Source: Saccharicrinis sp963665705 | GTDB taxonomy: Bacteria > Bacteroidota > Bacteroidia > Bacteroidales > Marinilabiliaceae | Reading direction: 5' to 3' | Assembly: GCA_963665705.1 (NCBI GenBank) | Contig: OY762448.1 | Span: 1,054,001 to 1,118,000 of the forward strand | DNA: 64,000 bases | In this document: in pieces, positions 35,674 through 45,155 of the stretch | Layout: every line of letters begins with the position of its first letter | Position numbering within the stretch: position 1 is the first letter of the stretch | Made by a program: the position numbers and the translations under genes | The notes under the pieces: model-generated | Seen by the model: the letters and a program-made list of their open reading frames with translations, nothing else | Databases searched by the model: none | Told to the model about the DNA's origin: nothing

Positions 35674-36433
35674 AATTTATCTCAGTGTTTTTTAATGTGT
35701 CAAAATCTGTAATATCAATTAAACAAGGTACAACTGTGGCATAATTGTTTTCAAGATAATATTCATCCGTATCCTTAGCTTCAGGTTCCAGATTTTTAAA
35801 ATGTCCGGTCAGCCAATAGTATTTCTGTCCACGAGGATCTTCTCTTTCAATAAACTCTTCAATCCATTTTCCTTTTCCTTGTCGGCAATGTTTTATGCCA
35901 GCAAGCTTTTTTGAATCAGGAATATTTACATTAAGGAATGTTCCCGGTTGCATTCCATCTTTAATAATTTCAGATAAAACAGCTCTAACCACTCTTTTAC
36001 TTTCGGTAAAATCTGCATTTGCATCATAACTCAGTAATGAAAAGCCTATGGAAGGAACACCATTTAAACATCCTTCTCTTGCTGCACCCAGAGTTCCTGA
36101 ATAATGTACGCTAGTAGAACTGTTTGTTCCATGGTTAATTCCGGAAACAACAAAATCAGGTTTCTTGTCAAGAATAAAATGCAGGGCAAGTTTTACACAA
36201 TCCGCTGGAGTTCCATTTGTTTCATAGAAATGAATACCATCTTTTTCTCCAATATCTTTAATTCTCAATGGGTCTTTTACTGTTATGGCATGAGACATAG
36301 CAGAGAAAGATTTATCTGCAGATACAACAACTACTTTTCCAAATTCTTTAACTGCTTCTGCTAAAGATAATATTCCCTTAGCATGAATTCCATCGTCGTT
36401 TGTTACAAGTATTACTGGTTTTTCTTTAGTCAC
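35663..36433 (-). CDS. surE: 5'/3'-nucleotidase SurE
   Basis: Stationary-phase survival nucleotidase, 256 residues. The metal site is Asn12-Asp13-Asp14 in LVTNDDGIHAKG, with SAMSHAIT near 43-50 and SGINHGTNSS near 97-106. It removes phosphate from nucleoside monophosphates. The start is GTG, with no in-frame ATG near. First gene of a run toward lpxB. Confidence 0.96.
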   Translation of the reverse strand: MTKEKPVILVTNDDGIHAKGILSLAEAVKEFGKVVVVSADKSFSAMSHAITVKDPLRIKDIGEKDGIHFYETNGTPADCVKLALHFILDKKPDFVVSGINHGTNSSTSVHYSGTLGAAREGCLNGVPSIGFSLLSYDANADFTESKRVVRAVLSEIIKDGMQPGTFLNVNIPDSKKLAGIKHCRQGKGKWIEEFIEREDPRGQKYYWLTGHFKNLEPEAKDTDEYYLENNYATVVPCLIDITDFDTLKNTEINYAL

Positions 36434-36458
36434 AATTGTGTTGATTTGATTTAGATTC

Positions 36459-36466
36459 CAAATATA
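36459..36466 (-). promoter_or_regulatory. Possible surE -7 box
   Basis: Minus-strand TATATTTG lies 25 bp before the surE start; no good -33 TTTG at the proper distance. Confidence 0.4.
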
Positions 36467-36623
36467 GAGAGTCTTTCTTAGAAAATTTGAAATTATGAAA
36501 CAAAAAGCTCAAGACTACAGTGTTGTTTAATAATAATTATGAAATTTTAGAAGTCATATAAAAATAACAATAGAACATATCATCTTTAATTCACAAAAAT
36601 TCGGTACTTGAAATCAAAATAAT

Positions 36624-36631
36624 TACTTTTG
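36624..36631 (+). promoter_or_regulatory. Possible pheT -7 box
   Basis: TACTTTTG, 84 bp before the pheT ATG at 36716; the -33 element is not clear. Confidence 0.35.
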
Positions 36632-36715
36632 TTGGCTCAAAAATAATATTCTGTGTAAGAATGTGTTTTTGAGTTGTCATATTCCTTGTTTAAGGTTAAA
36701 TCAAAATCATTACAA

Positions 36716-39172
36716 ATGCAAATTTCATATAACTGGCTAAAGAATTATTTAAATATTGATATTGAGGTAGATAAAGCGTCTGAAATTTTGACTGATATCG
36801 GCCTTGAAGTTGGTGGAGTAGAGGAAGTTCAATCTATTAAAGGTGGATTAGAAGGATTAGTAGTTGGCGAAGTGCTGACTTGTGAGAGACATCCTAATGC
36901 TGATAAGTTGAGTAAAACTACAGTTAATGTTGGAGGAGAAGAAATTCTGCCTGTTGTATGTGGAGCACCTAATGTTGCTGCAGGACAAAAAGTAGTTGTT
37001 GCAACAGTAGGAACTATTTTATATGATGGAGATGAAAGTTTTACTATTAAAAAATCAAAAATCAGAGGTGAAGAGTCTCGTGGGATGATTTGTGCTGAGG
37101 ATGAAATTGGTTTAGGTAAAAGTCATGATGGTATTATGGTATTGCCAGCTGATGTAGCTGTAGGTACTTTAGCTAAAGATTTTTTCGATGTTGAAACCGA
37201 TGTGGTTTTTGAAATTGATTTAACGCCTAACCGCGTAGATAGTGCTTCTCATTTTGGTGTTGCCAGAGATTTAGCTGCTTATATGAAATCAAATGGGTTG
37301 GAGGCTAATTTGCAATTACCATCTGTTGATGATTTCAAGGTAGAAAATAATGATTTCCCAGTTGAGGTTATTGTTGAAAATCAAGAGGCTTGTCCTAGAT
37401 ATTGTGGCGTGACTATTTCAGGTGTTACGATTAAGGAATCACCGGACTGGCTAAAAAATAAATTGAAGTTAATAGGCTTATCGCCGATAAATAATGTGGT
37501 TGACGTAACCAATTATGTTTTACATGAGTTGGGACAACCATTACATGCTTTTGATGGAGATGAGATCAAAGGCAATAAAGTAGTTGTAAAAACACTTGCT
37601 GAAAAAAGTAAATTCACTACACTGGATGAAATGGAGAGAGAGCTTTCAGATAAAGATTTGATGATCTGTAATGCTGAAGAAGGAATGTGTATTGCTGGTG
37701 TATTTGGAGGAGTTAAAAGTGGAGTGAAAGAATCTACTACTAAAGTGTTTTTAGAAAGTGCTTATTTCAATCCTGTTTACGTACGTAAAACAGCTAAAAG
37801 ACATACGTTGAGCACCGATGCATCTTTCCGTTTTGAAAGAGGTATTGACCCAAATATCACCGTGTTTGCTCTTAAAAGAGCTGCTTTGTTAATTAAAGAA
37901 GTAGCAGGAGGAACTATTTCTTCGGAGATTACAGATATTTATCCTAATCCAATTGCTAATTTTGAAGTAGATGTAAAATGGAAGAATATTTTACGTTTAA
38001 TTGGAAAGGAGCTTTCAAAAGAAACCATTAAAACGATTGTTACATCATTAGAAATGGAAATTCTAAATGAGGATGAGGTTGGTATGAAATTATCAATACC
38101 TCCTTATAGAGTGGATGTTCAGAGAGAAGTAGATGTGATTGAGGATATCTTGAGAATTTATGGATATAACAATATTGAAATTCCTGAAGCGGTTCACTCA
38201 ACATTAGTATATTCTGATAATCCGGATGATCATAAGGTTAAAAATATTATTGCAAATCAATTGGTATCACAAGGTTTTAGTGAAGTTATGTGTAATTCGC
38301 TTACAAAACCCGGATTTTATACTGATTTGAAAAAATATCCTGAAAATAATGTAGTGGCTTTATTTAACCCATTGAGTAATGACTTAGGTGGAATGCGTCA
38401 AACATTAGTGATGGGAGGATTGGAGTCTATCGTTCATAACGTGAATAGAAGAAATGCTGATTTAAAACTTTTTGAATTTGGAAACTGCTATAGTTTAAAT
38501 AATCCTGAAGGTGAAAAAGGTTCTCTTGAAAAATTTTCAGAGCATCATTCATTAGGCATTTTCTTAACAGGAAGTATGATTGCTGCTAACTGGAATGCAC
38601 AAGAAAGAAAAGTGTCTTTTGCAGATATAAGAGCGGTAGCAAATCAAGTGTTGCAACGCTTAAATATTCCGGAGGCAATGTTAGCTGAGACTGAGGTTGA
38701 AAATGATGTGTTTGTTGAAGGTGTTTCTATAGCAACTAAGAATAAAATTCATTTGGTAGATTTCGGTATTGTAAACCCTGAGGTAAGTAAGTTGTTTGCA
38801 TTGAAAGAAACTGTATATTTTGCAGAATTTAATTGGAATAACTTATTGAAAGTAGCAGGTAAACAAAAAGTGATCTATAAAGAGATTCCTAAATATCCTG
38901 AAGTAAGCCGAGATTTAGCATTATTGGTTGATAAAACAGTAACCTTTGGTCAGATTAAAGAAATTGCCTTAAAAACCGAGAAGAAGTTATTGAAGAGTGT
39001 TTCTTTATTTGACATTTACGAAGGAGAAAAATTAGGAGCAGATAAAAAATCGTATGCGGTGAATTTTATTTTACAAGATGAAAATAAAACGCTTACAGAT
39101 AAGCAAATTGATAAGATAATGAAAAATATGATTAAGAATTTAGAGCGTGAAGTTAGCGCTTCGTTGAGATAA
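36716..39172 (+). CDS. pheT: Phenylalanine-tRNA ligase beta subunit
   Basis: Class II aminoacyl-tRNA synthetase subunit, 818 residues from the ATG at 36716 (MQISYNWLKNYL); the frame is open upstream to a TTG but the family start is the ATG. Domains in order: B1, EMAP-like tRNA-binding (about 40-150, CERHPNADKLSKTTV), B3/B4 with HELGQPLHAFD, B5, catalytic-like core (SFRFERGIDPN), and C-terminal FDX-ACB anticodon-binding domain (about 725-818, YPEVSRDLALLVD). Separate from pheS. A degraded copy of its last third lies 920 bp downstream. Confidence 0.97.
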   Translation: MQISYNWLKNYLNIDIEVDKASEILTDIGLEVGGVEEVQSIKGGLEGLVVGEVLTCERHPNADKLSKTTVNVGGEEILPVVCGAPNVAAGQKVVVATVGTILYDGDESFTIKKSKIRGEESRGMICAEDEIGLGKSHDGIMVLPADVAVGTLAKDFFDVETDVVFEIDLTPNRVDSASHFGVARDLAAYMKSNGLEANLQLPSVDDFKVENNDFPVEVIVENQEACPRYCGVTISGVTIKESPDWLKNKLKLIGLSPINNVVDVTNYVLHELGQPLHAFDGDEIKGNKVVVKTLAEKSKFTTLDEMERELSDKDLMICNAEEGMCIAGVFGGVKSGVKESTTKVFLESAYFNPVYVRKTAKRHTLSTDASFRFERGIDPNITVFALKRAALLIKEVAGGTISSEITDIYPNPIANFEVDVKWKNILRLIGKELSKETIKTIVTSLEMEILNEDEVGMKLSIPPYRVDVQREVDVIEDILRIYGYNNIEIPEAVHSTLVYSDNPDDHKVKNIIANQLVSQGFSEVMCNSLTKPGFYTDLKKYPENNVVALFNPLSNDLGGMRQTLVMGGLESIVHNVNRRNADLKLFEFGNCYSLNNPEGEKGSLEKFSEHHSLGIFLTGSMIAANWNAQERKVSFADIRAVANQVLQRLNIPEAMLAETEVENDVFVEGVSIATKNKIHLVDFGIVNPEVSKLFALKETVYFAEFNWNNLLKVAGKQKVIYKEIPKYPEVSRDLALLVDKTVTFGQIKEIALKTEKKLLKSVSLFDIYEGEKLGADKKSYAVNFILQDENKTLTDKQIDKIMKNMIKNLEREVSASLR

Positions 39173-39463
39173 TCATTCTTACATTAAGATATATGAGGAG
39201 TTGTTGGTTTTTCCGGCAACTTCTTTTTTTTGTTAAAATTCTTCGCAAATCATCACATCGATATCACAACCTGTTCAAAATATTATGGTTATTTATTGTT
39301 AAGTATTTACTATGCAGAAGTTATAAATAGGAATGTATTTCATTTTTTAAATAGTATTTAACATTGAATGTTTGTTTTTACATATATGAAATTATCTTTG
39401 ACTAATTAATTAAATCACTAAGATCCATAGTAATAATATTTTGAATAAATAATCTTTGAGAAT

Positions 39464-40072
39464 ATGATAATTTTTGGAAGTCGAGCTGTTCATATAAAGT
39501 CTGGACAGTTAAAAGAAGTAACATGCCCGAGTTGCGGAACAAAAGGGTCTGTAGTACTTAATATATATAGAAGACATGCTCATGTTTTTTGGATTCCTGT
39601 TTTTCCAATGGGCAAAAAAGGTGCTACTCAATGTCAGCATTGTAAAAATGTGTTGCGACCAAATGAAATGCCCGAGGAAATAAAACGTGAGTTTGATATC
39701 TTCAAGCGTGAAGCTAAAGGTCCTGTTTGGCAATTTTTTGGATTAGGAGTAATTGTTGCTCTAGCAGTGTTGATATCTATTCTTGGAGAGAGGGATAAAA
39801 AGAAAGAGGTTGAGTATATAAAAGCTCCAAAGAAAGGAGATGTTTATGAATACAAAATAAAAGCCAGAAGTTATTCTACATTTAAGGTTATTGGGGTTTC
39901 AAACGATAGTGTTTTTGTGGTTCCAAATGAATATGAAATCAATAGAATAAGTAAGATTTATAAAATAAAAAAAACAGAAAACTATTCTAATAATTCTTAT
40001 GGAATTGCTAGAGATAAATTAAATGAGATGCATACATCAGGCGACATAATTAATATAGATAGAGATAATTAA
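39464..40072 (+). CDS. Zinc-ribbon membrane protein of unknown function
   Basis: 202 residues. A zinc ribbon with Cys21, Cys24, Cys57 and Cys60 (TCPSCGTKG...CQHCKN) is separated by a hydrophobic VFWIPVFPMGKK stretch typical of small zinc-ribbon membrane proteins. One transmembrane helix (about 89-108), then a basic beta-rich tail with no known motif. It lies between intact pheT and the decayed pheT copy, so it may have arrived with, or been trapped by, the duplication. Confidence 0.7.
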   Translation: MIIFGSRAVHIKSGQLKEVTCPSCGTKGSVVLNIYRRHAHVFWIPVFPMGKKGATQCQHCKNVLRPNEMPEEIKREFDIFKREAKGPVWQFFGLGVIVALAVLISILGERDKKKEVEYIKAPKKGDVYEYKIKARSYSTFKVIGVSNDSVFVVPNEYEINRISKIYKIKKTENYSNNSYGIARDKLNEMHTSGDIINIDRDN

Positions 40073-40090
40073 TGATATTCATTTAATATT

Positions 40091-40715
40091 GGAATATTAT
40101 CGTTCATACCGTAAATAGACGAAATGCTGGTTTAAGATTTAAAACTTTTTGAATTTGGAAACTGGTATTGTTTAAATAATCCGGAAGGTGAAAAAGGTTC
40201 GCTTGATAAATTTTCAGAGCATCATTCATTAGGTATCTACTTAACAGGGAATATGATTGCAGCGAACTGGAATGTACAAGAAAGAAAAGTATCTTTTGCA
40301 GATATAAGAGCGGTTGCATATCAAGTGTTACAAAATTGCCTTAATAACAGAGAAGCTGTTATTAAAGAGTGTTTCTTTATTTGATATTTACTTAGGCAAA
40401 AAATTGGAGCAAATAAAAAATCCTATGCTGTAAACTTTATATTACAAGATGAAATAAACCATGAGAAAGATTTTCTCACACATAGGATGACAAAATTGGC
40501 GAGTTCCATATGGCAATTAAAAGCAAATTTAGATCTATGAAAATAAAACGTTTACAGATAAGCAGATTGGTGAGATTATGAAAAACATGATTATGAATTT
40601 AGAGCGTGAAGTTATCGCTTCGTTGAGATAATCATTTATTGCATGAAGATATATTGGGAGTTGTTGATTTTACCAGCAACTCCATTTTTTTGTTCAAATT
40701 CTTCGCAAATCATCG
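40091..40715 (+). pseudogene. Relict second copy of the pheT 3' end
   Basis: The sequence follows pheT positions 38418-39262 closely. Its features are GTTCATACCGTAAATAGACG at the start, GAGCATCATTCATTAGG, GCAGATATAAGAGCGGT, then TTAGAGCGTGAAGTTATCGC and CTTCGTTGAGATAATCATT. At about 40334 it jumps from the equivalent of 38660 to 38963, an internal deletion of about 300 bp. At about 40459 it is split by a short repeat insertion. Several point changes and frame breaks make it non-coding. The homology continues past the stop codon into the pheT downstream region, including a TTCTTCGCAAATCATC stretch. Confidence 0.9.
40459..40536 (-). repeat. Short interspersed repeat, copy 3, inserted in the pheT relict
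   Basis: About 78 bp with no counterpart in pheT, flanked by near-identical ATGAAATAAA (40449-40458) and ATGAAAATAAAA (40537-40548), where pheT has one such stretch; this looks like a target duplication. On the minus strand it reads TTGCCATATGGAACTCGCCA, continuing ATTTTGTCATCCTATGTGTGAG, matching copies 1 and 2. Contains a 7-bp hairpin TGAGAAA/TTTCTCA at 40462-40478. Confidence 0.75.
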
Positions 40716-41447
40716 CGGGTTATTCGCAAGGTCTTCGCAAATTTCCACAACGGCATCGCAAATTTATCGCAACGGCATCGCCAAGGGGTCGGATCAGGAT
40801 TGGAACTGAGAGGCAAAGTTTCGCGAACTGAACACAACCTTATAGCAACATCATGGCCATATGTTTGCGAAGAAGTTGTGATAAGGAGTAGATGAAGTAT
40901 AGAAGAGTGGTGGATGTGAATGGAGGTAGGTTTGGAGTTGCCTCTCTGTAATATTAAATTGTTTAGGAAATTAACATAGAAACTCGAGGTATTAATCTAA
41001 ATTAATTTCAAACACTCGTTCAACTACAAAATAACACCATGTATAAAAGTCGCTGCAGATTGCAGAACGGTTTCTATGGACCGTAACTCATACCAAACAC
41101 TAATGTTTTAACAAGTAACTAGGTGTAGAAAGCTTCCTGCACTCTGTTCATATGAGCTATGGCTCGTATTTTTGTTCCTGGACTCTGTTTAGAAAAATTA
41201 CGACCTGTTACAGGTTTGTCGCACGAGTGCTTGGAGTATTTGTCGATTATGTTCGAAGCTGAATTATACGTTTTTAGCTTTAGATTGAATAATTTAAATA
41301 TCAATATACTATAACGATTATGATGAGAATAGTAGCTGATTTCAGGCCATATACTAATCAAGTTGATAGAATTAAGTTAGCTCAAATCAATTGAATAAGT
41401 AGCTTTCTAGCTATTGTTTTTATGTATGGTTTTAGGCTGGTCTTTTG
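40633..41447. other. Non-coding region with short degenerate repeats
   Basis: About 815 bp without a convincing gene. Its first part still belongs to the pheT relict. Between 40700 and 40785 the sequence contains six degenerate TTCGCAA/ATCGCAA units and two exact ACGGCATCGC copies (at about 40750 and 40772), more GC-rich than the surroundings. From 40860 to 41447 nothing was recognised; the short open frames there look random. Confidence 0.6.
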
Positions 41448-42041
41448 TTATTTGTTTGTGAATCTCATATATCTTTTTACTTCTTCCACATTTTTTATAG
41501 AAGTCAACATTTCTAACAATTTAAACGCAACATCCAAGCCCGTTGCTGGTCCTGTTGATGTAATTATATTTTTATCAATTACTATATGTTTATCTTGTAC
41601 GTTTACTCCAAAATTTGCAAGATACTCTCTCCCATAAATATTTGTTAAATCGTATGTAGTTGCCATTCGTCTCTTTAAAACACCTGATTTTGCAACAGGT
41701 GCAGCAGCGGCACAAACGGCTGCAATTATTTTTTTGTCTTTGTCAAACTTACGTATCACATTTTGAAATCTCTCATCAAAAACATCATCATAGTATCCTG
41801 AATTTTTAAAGCCACCGGGTATTGCTAAAGCATCATAATCATCGAGGTTTACTTTGTCAAATTCAATTTCTGGACGAACAATTAAATTCCATTTACATTT
41901 AATCTCAGGTCTAAGTGCTGTGGATATCATCTCAACAGGTTCTTTTCCTAACTCCCTACTCCAACCGATCACATCGGTGAATACTGCGGCTTCATATTCT
42001 TCGAATCCATGCGAAAGAAATAATAAAACTTTTTTACTCAT
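41448..42041 (-). CDS. DJ-1/PfpI-family protein
   Basis: Class I glutamine-amidotransferase-like protein of 197 residues. Glu14/Glu15 in SHGFEEYEAA and Cys110 in IAAVCAAAAPVA at the nucleophile elbow match the DJ-1 pattern; PGGFKNSGYY is the adjacent loop. DJ-1 relatives are chaperones, deglycases or glyoxalases in oxidative or carbonyl stress. Its start overlaps the end of the next upstream gene by 8 bp, so the two are co-translated. Confidence 0.88.
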   Translation of the reverse strand: MSKKVLLFLSHGFEEYEAAVFTDVIGWSRELGKEPVEMISTALRPEIKCKWNLIVRPEIEFDKVNLDDYDALAIPGGFKNSGYYDDVFDERFQNVIRKFDKDKKIIAAVCAAAAPVAKSGVLKRRMATTYDLTNIYGREYLANFGVNVQDKHIVIDKNIITSTGPATGLDVAFKLLEMLTSIKNVEEVKRYMRFTNK

Positions 42042-42534
42042 TTGTTTTTACTGATTTATGAGCAATATTGCTCAGTATTTTCTCTTTAATTTTCTCTTTT
42101 AGTTTGTTAAGTTCAATTATTGACAACAAAACATATCCTCCAATCATCATAGTTAAACCAATCATGTACCCAATAAACCCGAATGAAGAAAAAGGTAAAC
42201 TAAACATGATAATCCATATTAATCCAATAAAAAGACTAGAAAATCCAATCGAGTATCGTATCGAAAGAATGCAATTTTGTGGATTATCAAGGAAATTGAA
42301 TTTAGCAATCACATCAGGTCGTAATTGCAATAGTTGCATTCTGAACTTTGAAATCCAAAAGCCATTTTTAATCCAGTTACCTACGAATGTTTTTAATGTA
42401 ATTCCAGTAAAACTTTGTTTAAACATCAGTTGAGGGCTCAAATTTGTTTTACATGTTTCCTTTGCCATTTTATCTTTAATTACATCAATATAATAGTTGT
42501 CAATCTTATATTTTTCTCGTTTTATCTGAATCAT
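42034..42534 (-). CDS. Predicted membrane protein of unknown function
   Basis: 166 residues, no recognised family. Residues 1-90 are soluble (MAKETCKTNLSPQLMFKQSFTG, RMQLLQLRPDVIAKFN), then two hydrophobic helices (about 93-115 and 119-141) and a charged C-terminus. Overlaps the DJ-1 gene downstream by 8 bp. Confidence 0.6.
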   Translation of the reverse strand: MIQIKREKYKIDNYYIDVIKDKMAKETCKTNLSPQLMFKQSFTGITLKTFVGNWIKNGFWISKFRMQLLQLRPDVIAKFNFLDNPQNCILSIRYSIGFSSLFIGLIWIIMFSLPFSSFGFIGYMIGLTMMIGGYVLLSIIELNKLKEKIKEKILSNIAHKSVKTNE

Positions 42535-42605
42535 TGCTAATTTTTACGATGGGGGTAAGTCTTGTTTGTAACTATGTAACTAAAACAAATATATCTAAAA
42601 ATAAA

Positions 42606-42631
42606 AAAGGCTGTCCAAAAAATGAACAGCC
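42606..42631 (-). terminator. Terminator of the aconitase gene
   Basis: GGCTGT...ACAGCC stem with a loop of about 12 nt; the minus strand continues with CCTTTTTTATTTTTA. Confidence 0.75.
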
Positions 42632-42657
42632 ATGATATTGTGTAGCAAACGTATTTG

Positions 42658-44919
42658 TTATGCGTTTTGCTTTTTAATTAAATTTAATGCGCTACCATTT
42701 TTAAACCACTCAATTTGTTGAGCGTTGTAAGTGTGGTTAGCTACGATAGAATCTTTTGAACCATCAGCGTGAACCACTTCAATAGTTAAAGGCTTTCCAG
42801 GAGCAAAATCAACAAGATCAACAAAGTTGAATGTATCATCTTCCTGAATTTTATCGTAGTCAGCTTCGTTGGCAAAAGTTAACCCTAACATACCTTGTTT
42901 TTTAAGGTTTGTTTCGTGAATACGAGCAAAACTTTTTACCAATACAGCTCTAACGCCAAGATGTCTTGGTTCCATCGCTGCATGCTCTCTTGAAGAACCT
43001 TCACCGTAGTTGTGATCACCAACAACAATTGTAGGAATTTCAGCTTCTTTATAGGTTCTTTGAGTTGCAGGAACTTCTCCATACTCACCTGTAAGCTGAG
43101 ATTTAACTTTGTTTGTTTCGCCGTTAAATTTGTTTACAGCCCCAATAAGCATGTTGTTTGAAATATTATCAAGGTGTCCTCTGTATGTTAACCAAGGACC
43201 AGCCATTGAAATATGGTCAGTTGTACACTTACCTTCTGCTTTAATTAAAAGTTTAGCTCCTGTAATGTTTTTACCATCCCATTCACTGAATGGAGATAAT
43301 AATTGAAGCCTTTTACTCTCTGGTGAAACAATTACTTCAATTCCGGAACCGTCTTCTGCAGGTGCTTGATAACCCGGGTCTTTTACGTCAAATCCTTTTG
43401 GAGGTAATTCATTTCCGGTTGGAGCATCTAATTTTACTTGCTCTCCTTTATCGTTGGTTAATGTATCAGTAATTGGATTAAATCCTAAATCACCAGCAAT
43501 AGCTAAAGCGGTAACTAATTCTGGAGAGCCAACAAATGCAAATGTATTTGGATTACCATCAGCACGTTTTGCAAAGTTTCTGTTAAACGAATGTACGATA
43601 GTGTTTTTTTCTTGTTTTTCAGCTCCCATACGTGCCCACATTCCGATACAAGGTCCACAAGCATTAGCAAATACTACTCCATCAATCTTTTTAAAGGTAT
43701 CCACTAATCCGTCTCTGTCAATAGTATAACGAACTTGTTCTGAACCAGGAGTTATTGAGAACTCGGCTTTTGCTTTCAGTCCTTTTTTAACGGCATCTTC
43801 TGCAACAGAAGCAGCTCTGGTAATATCCTCATAAGATGAGTTGGTACAAGAACCAATTAAACCTACTTCAACTTTTAAAGGCCAGTTGTTTTTCTTAGCT
43901 TCTTCTTTCATTTTACTGATAGGTGTTGCTAAGTCAGGAGTAAAAGGTCCGTTTAGGTGAGGCTCAAGTTCATCTAAATTAATTTCAATTACCTGATCGT
44001 AATATTTTTCAGGATTTGCATATACTTCAGCATCGGCAGTCAGTAAATCTTTTACTTCATTAGCTGCATCGGCAACATCATCTCTGTTTGTAGCTCTTAG
44101 GTAACGCTCCATTGATTCGTCGTAGGCAAAAGTTGATGTTGTTGCACCAATTTCAGCACCCATATTACAGATAGTACCTTTTCCTGTACAAGATAAAGAA
44201 TTAGCACCTTCACCAAAATATTCAACGATACATCCGGTACCACCTTTAACGGTTAAAATTCCGGCTACTTTTAAGATGATATCTTTAGGAGCAGCCCAAC
44301 CATTTAATTTTCCGGTTAATTTAACACCGATTAATTTTGGAAATTTAAGTTCCCAAGGCATTCCGGCCATCACGTCAACAGCATCAGCACCACCAACACC
44401 AATAGCAATCATACCAAGACCACCGGCATTAACTGTATGTGAATCTGTACCAATCATCATACCTCCGGGGAAAGCATAGTTTTCTAGTACCACCTGGTGA
44501 ATAATTCCAGCACCCGGTTTCCAGAATCCAATACCATAACGATTTGTTACAGAGCTTAAAAAGTCATAAACTTCTTTATTTGTTACTTTAGCTGTGGCTA
44601 AATCCTTTTCTGCTTCTACTTTTGCTTGAATTAAGTGATCTGCATGCACCGTAGCAGGTACCGCTGATTTATTTTTACCAGCCTGCATAAATTGTAACAG
44701 AGCCATTTGTGCAGTAGCATCTTGCATGGCAACCCTGTCAGGATTAAAATTTACATAAGATTCACCTCTTAAAAAAGCTTCTTTGGTTTCTTCTGCAAGG
44801 TGGGCATAAAGGATTTTTTCAGTAAGAGTAAGAGGTTTGTCCAAAATGGTTCTAGCTTTTTCAACTTTTTCCCCCATTTGGGCATACACTTTCTTAATCA
44901 TGTCAATATCAAACGCCAT
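42658..44919 (-). CDS. acnA: Aconitate hydratase (mitochondrial type)
   Basis: TCA cycle enzyme isomerising citrate and isocitrate, 753 residues. The 4Fe-4S ligands are Cys358 (GSCTNSS), Cys421 and Cys424 (ANACGPCIGMW), with numbering as in mature mitochondrial aconitase. The swivel domain has GEGSSREHAAMEPRHLG. Length fits the mitochondrial-like aconitases of Bacteroidota rather than the longer bacterial AcnA. Single gene with its own terminator; divergent from the permease gene across a 236-bp gap. Confidence 0.95.
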   Translation of the reverse strand: MAFDIDMIKKVYAQMGEKVEKARTILDKPLTLTEKILYAHLAEETKEAFLRGESYVNFNPDRVAMQDATAQMALLQFMQAGKNKSAVPATVHADHLIQAKVEAEKDLATAKVTNKEVYDFLSSVTNRYGIGFWKPGAGIIHQVVLENYAFPGGMMIGTDSHTVNAGGLGMIAIGVGGADAVDVMAGMPWELKFPKLIGVKLTGKLNGWAAPKDIILKVAGILTVKGGTGCIVEYFGEGANSLSCTGKGTICNMGAEIGATTSTFAYDESMERYLRATNRDDVADAANEVKDLLTADAEVYANPEKYYDQVIEINLDELEPHLNGPFTPDLATPISKMKEEAKKNNWPLKVEVGLIGSCTNSSYEDITRAASVAEDAVKKGLKAKAEFSITPGSEQVRYTIDRDGLVDTFKKIDGVVFANACGPCIGMWARMGAEKQEKNTIVHSFNRNFAKRADGNPNTFAFVGSPELVTALAIAGDLGFNPITDTLTNDKGEQVKLDAPTGNELPPKGFDVKDPGYQAPAEDGSGIEVIVSPESKRLQLLSPFSEWDGKNITGAKLLIKAEGKCTTDHISMAGPWLTYRGHLDNISNNMLIGAVNKFNGETNKVKSQLTGEYGEVPATQRTYKEAEIPTIVVGDHNYGEGSSREHAAMEPRHLGVRAVLVKSFARIHETNLKKQGMLGLTFANEADYDKIQEDDTFNFVDLVDFAPGKPLTIEVVHADGSKDSIVANHTYNAQQIEWFKNGSALNLIKKQNA

Positions 44920-45155
44920 AGCTATAATATTATTTTAATGTTTCTATAATTATATATTAATTTAGGGTCGAGTATAAAACGTAATCAAACATTTATATAA
45001 GATTCTTTTAAGAATTGGAAGATAACAAAAGTAACAAAAAAATGGTTTAATATGCTTTTTGTCATGTTTAAATAATAACCAAACATATCTTAAAAAGTTT
45101 AAAATGTATGTCATTTTATTATATTTAAGAAATAATTAATGAACAAACCTATATC

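Noticed and set aside
40104..40319. 71-codon minus-strand frame over the pheT relict
   Set aside because: Lies antisense to sequence that is clearly a decayed copy of pheT.
40700..40785. Possible CRISPR array from regularly occurring TTCGCAA units
   Set aside because: Units are only 7-10 bp and unevenly spaced, with no unique spacers of constant length and no cas genes nearby.
40643..40831. 62-codon frame across the TTCGCAA repeats
   Set aside because: Its content is the translated repeat array and pheT downstream sequence; no evidence of selection as protein.
41119..41361. 80-codon minus-strand frame in the gap after the pheT relict
   Set aside because: No signal, domain or neighbour support; probably chance frame in non-coding DNA.
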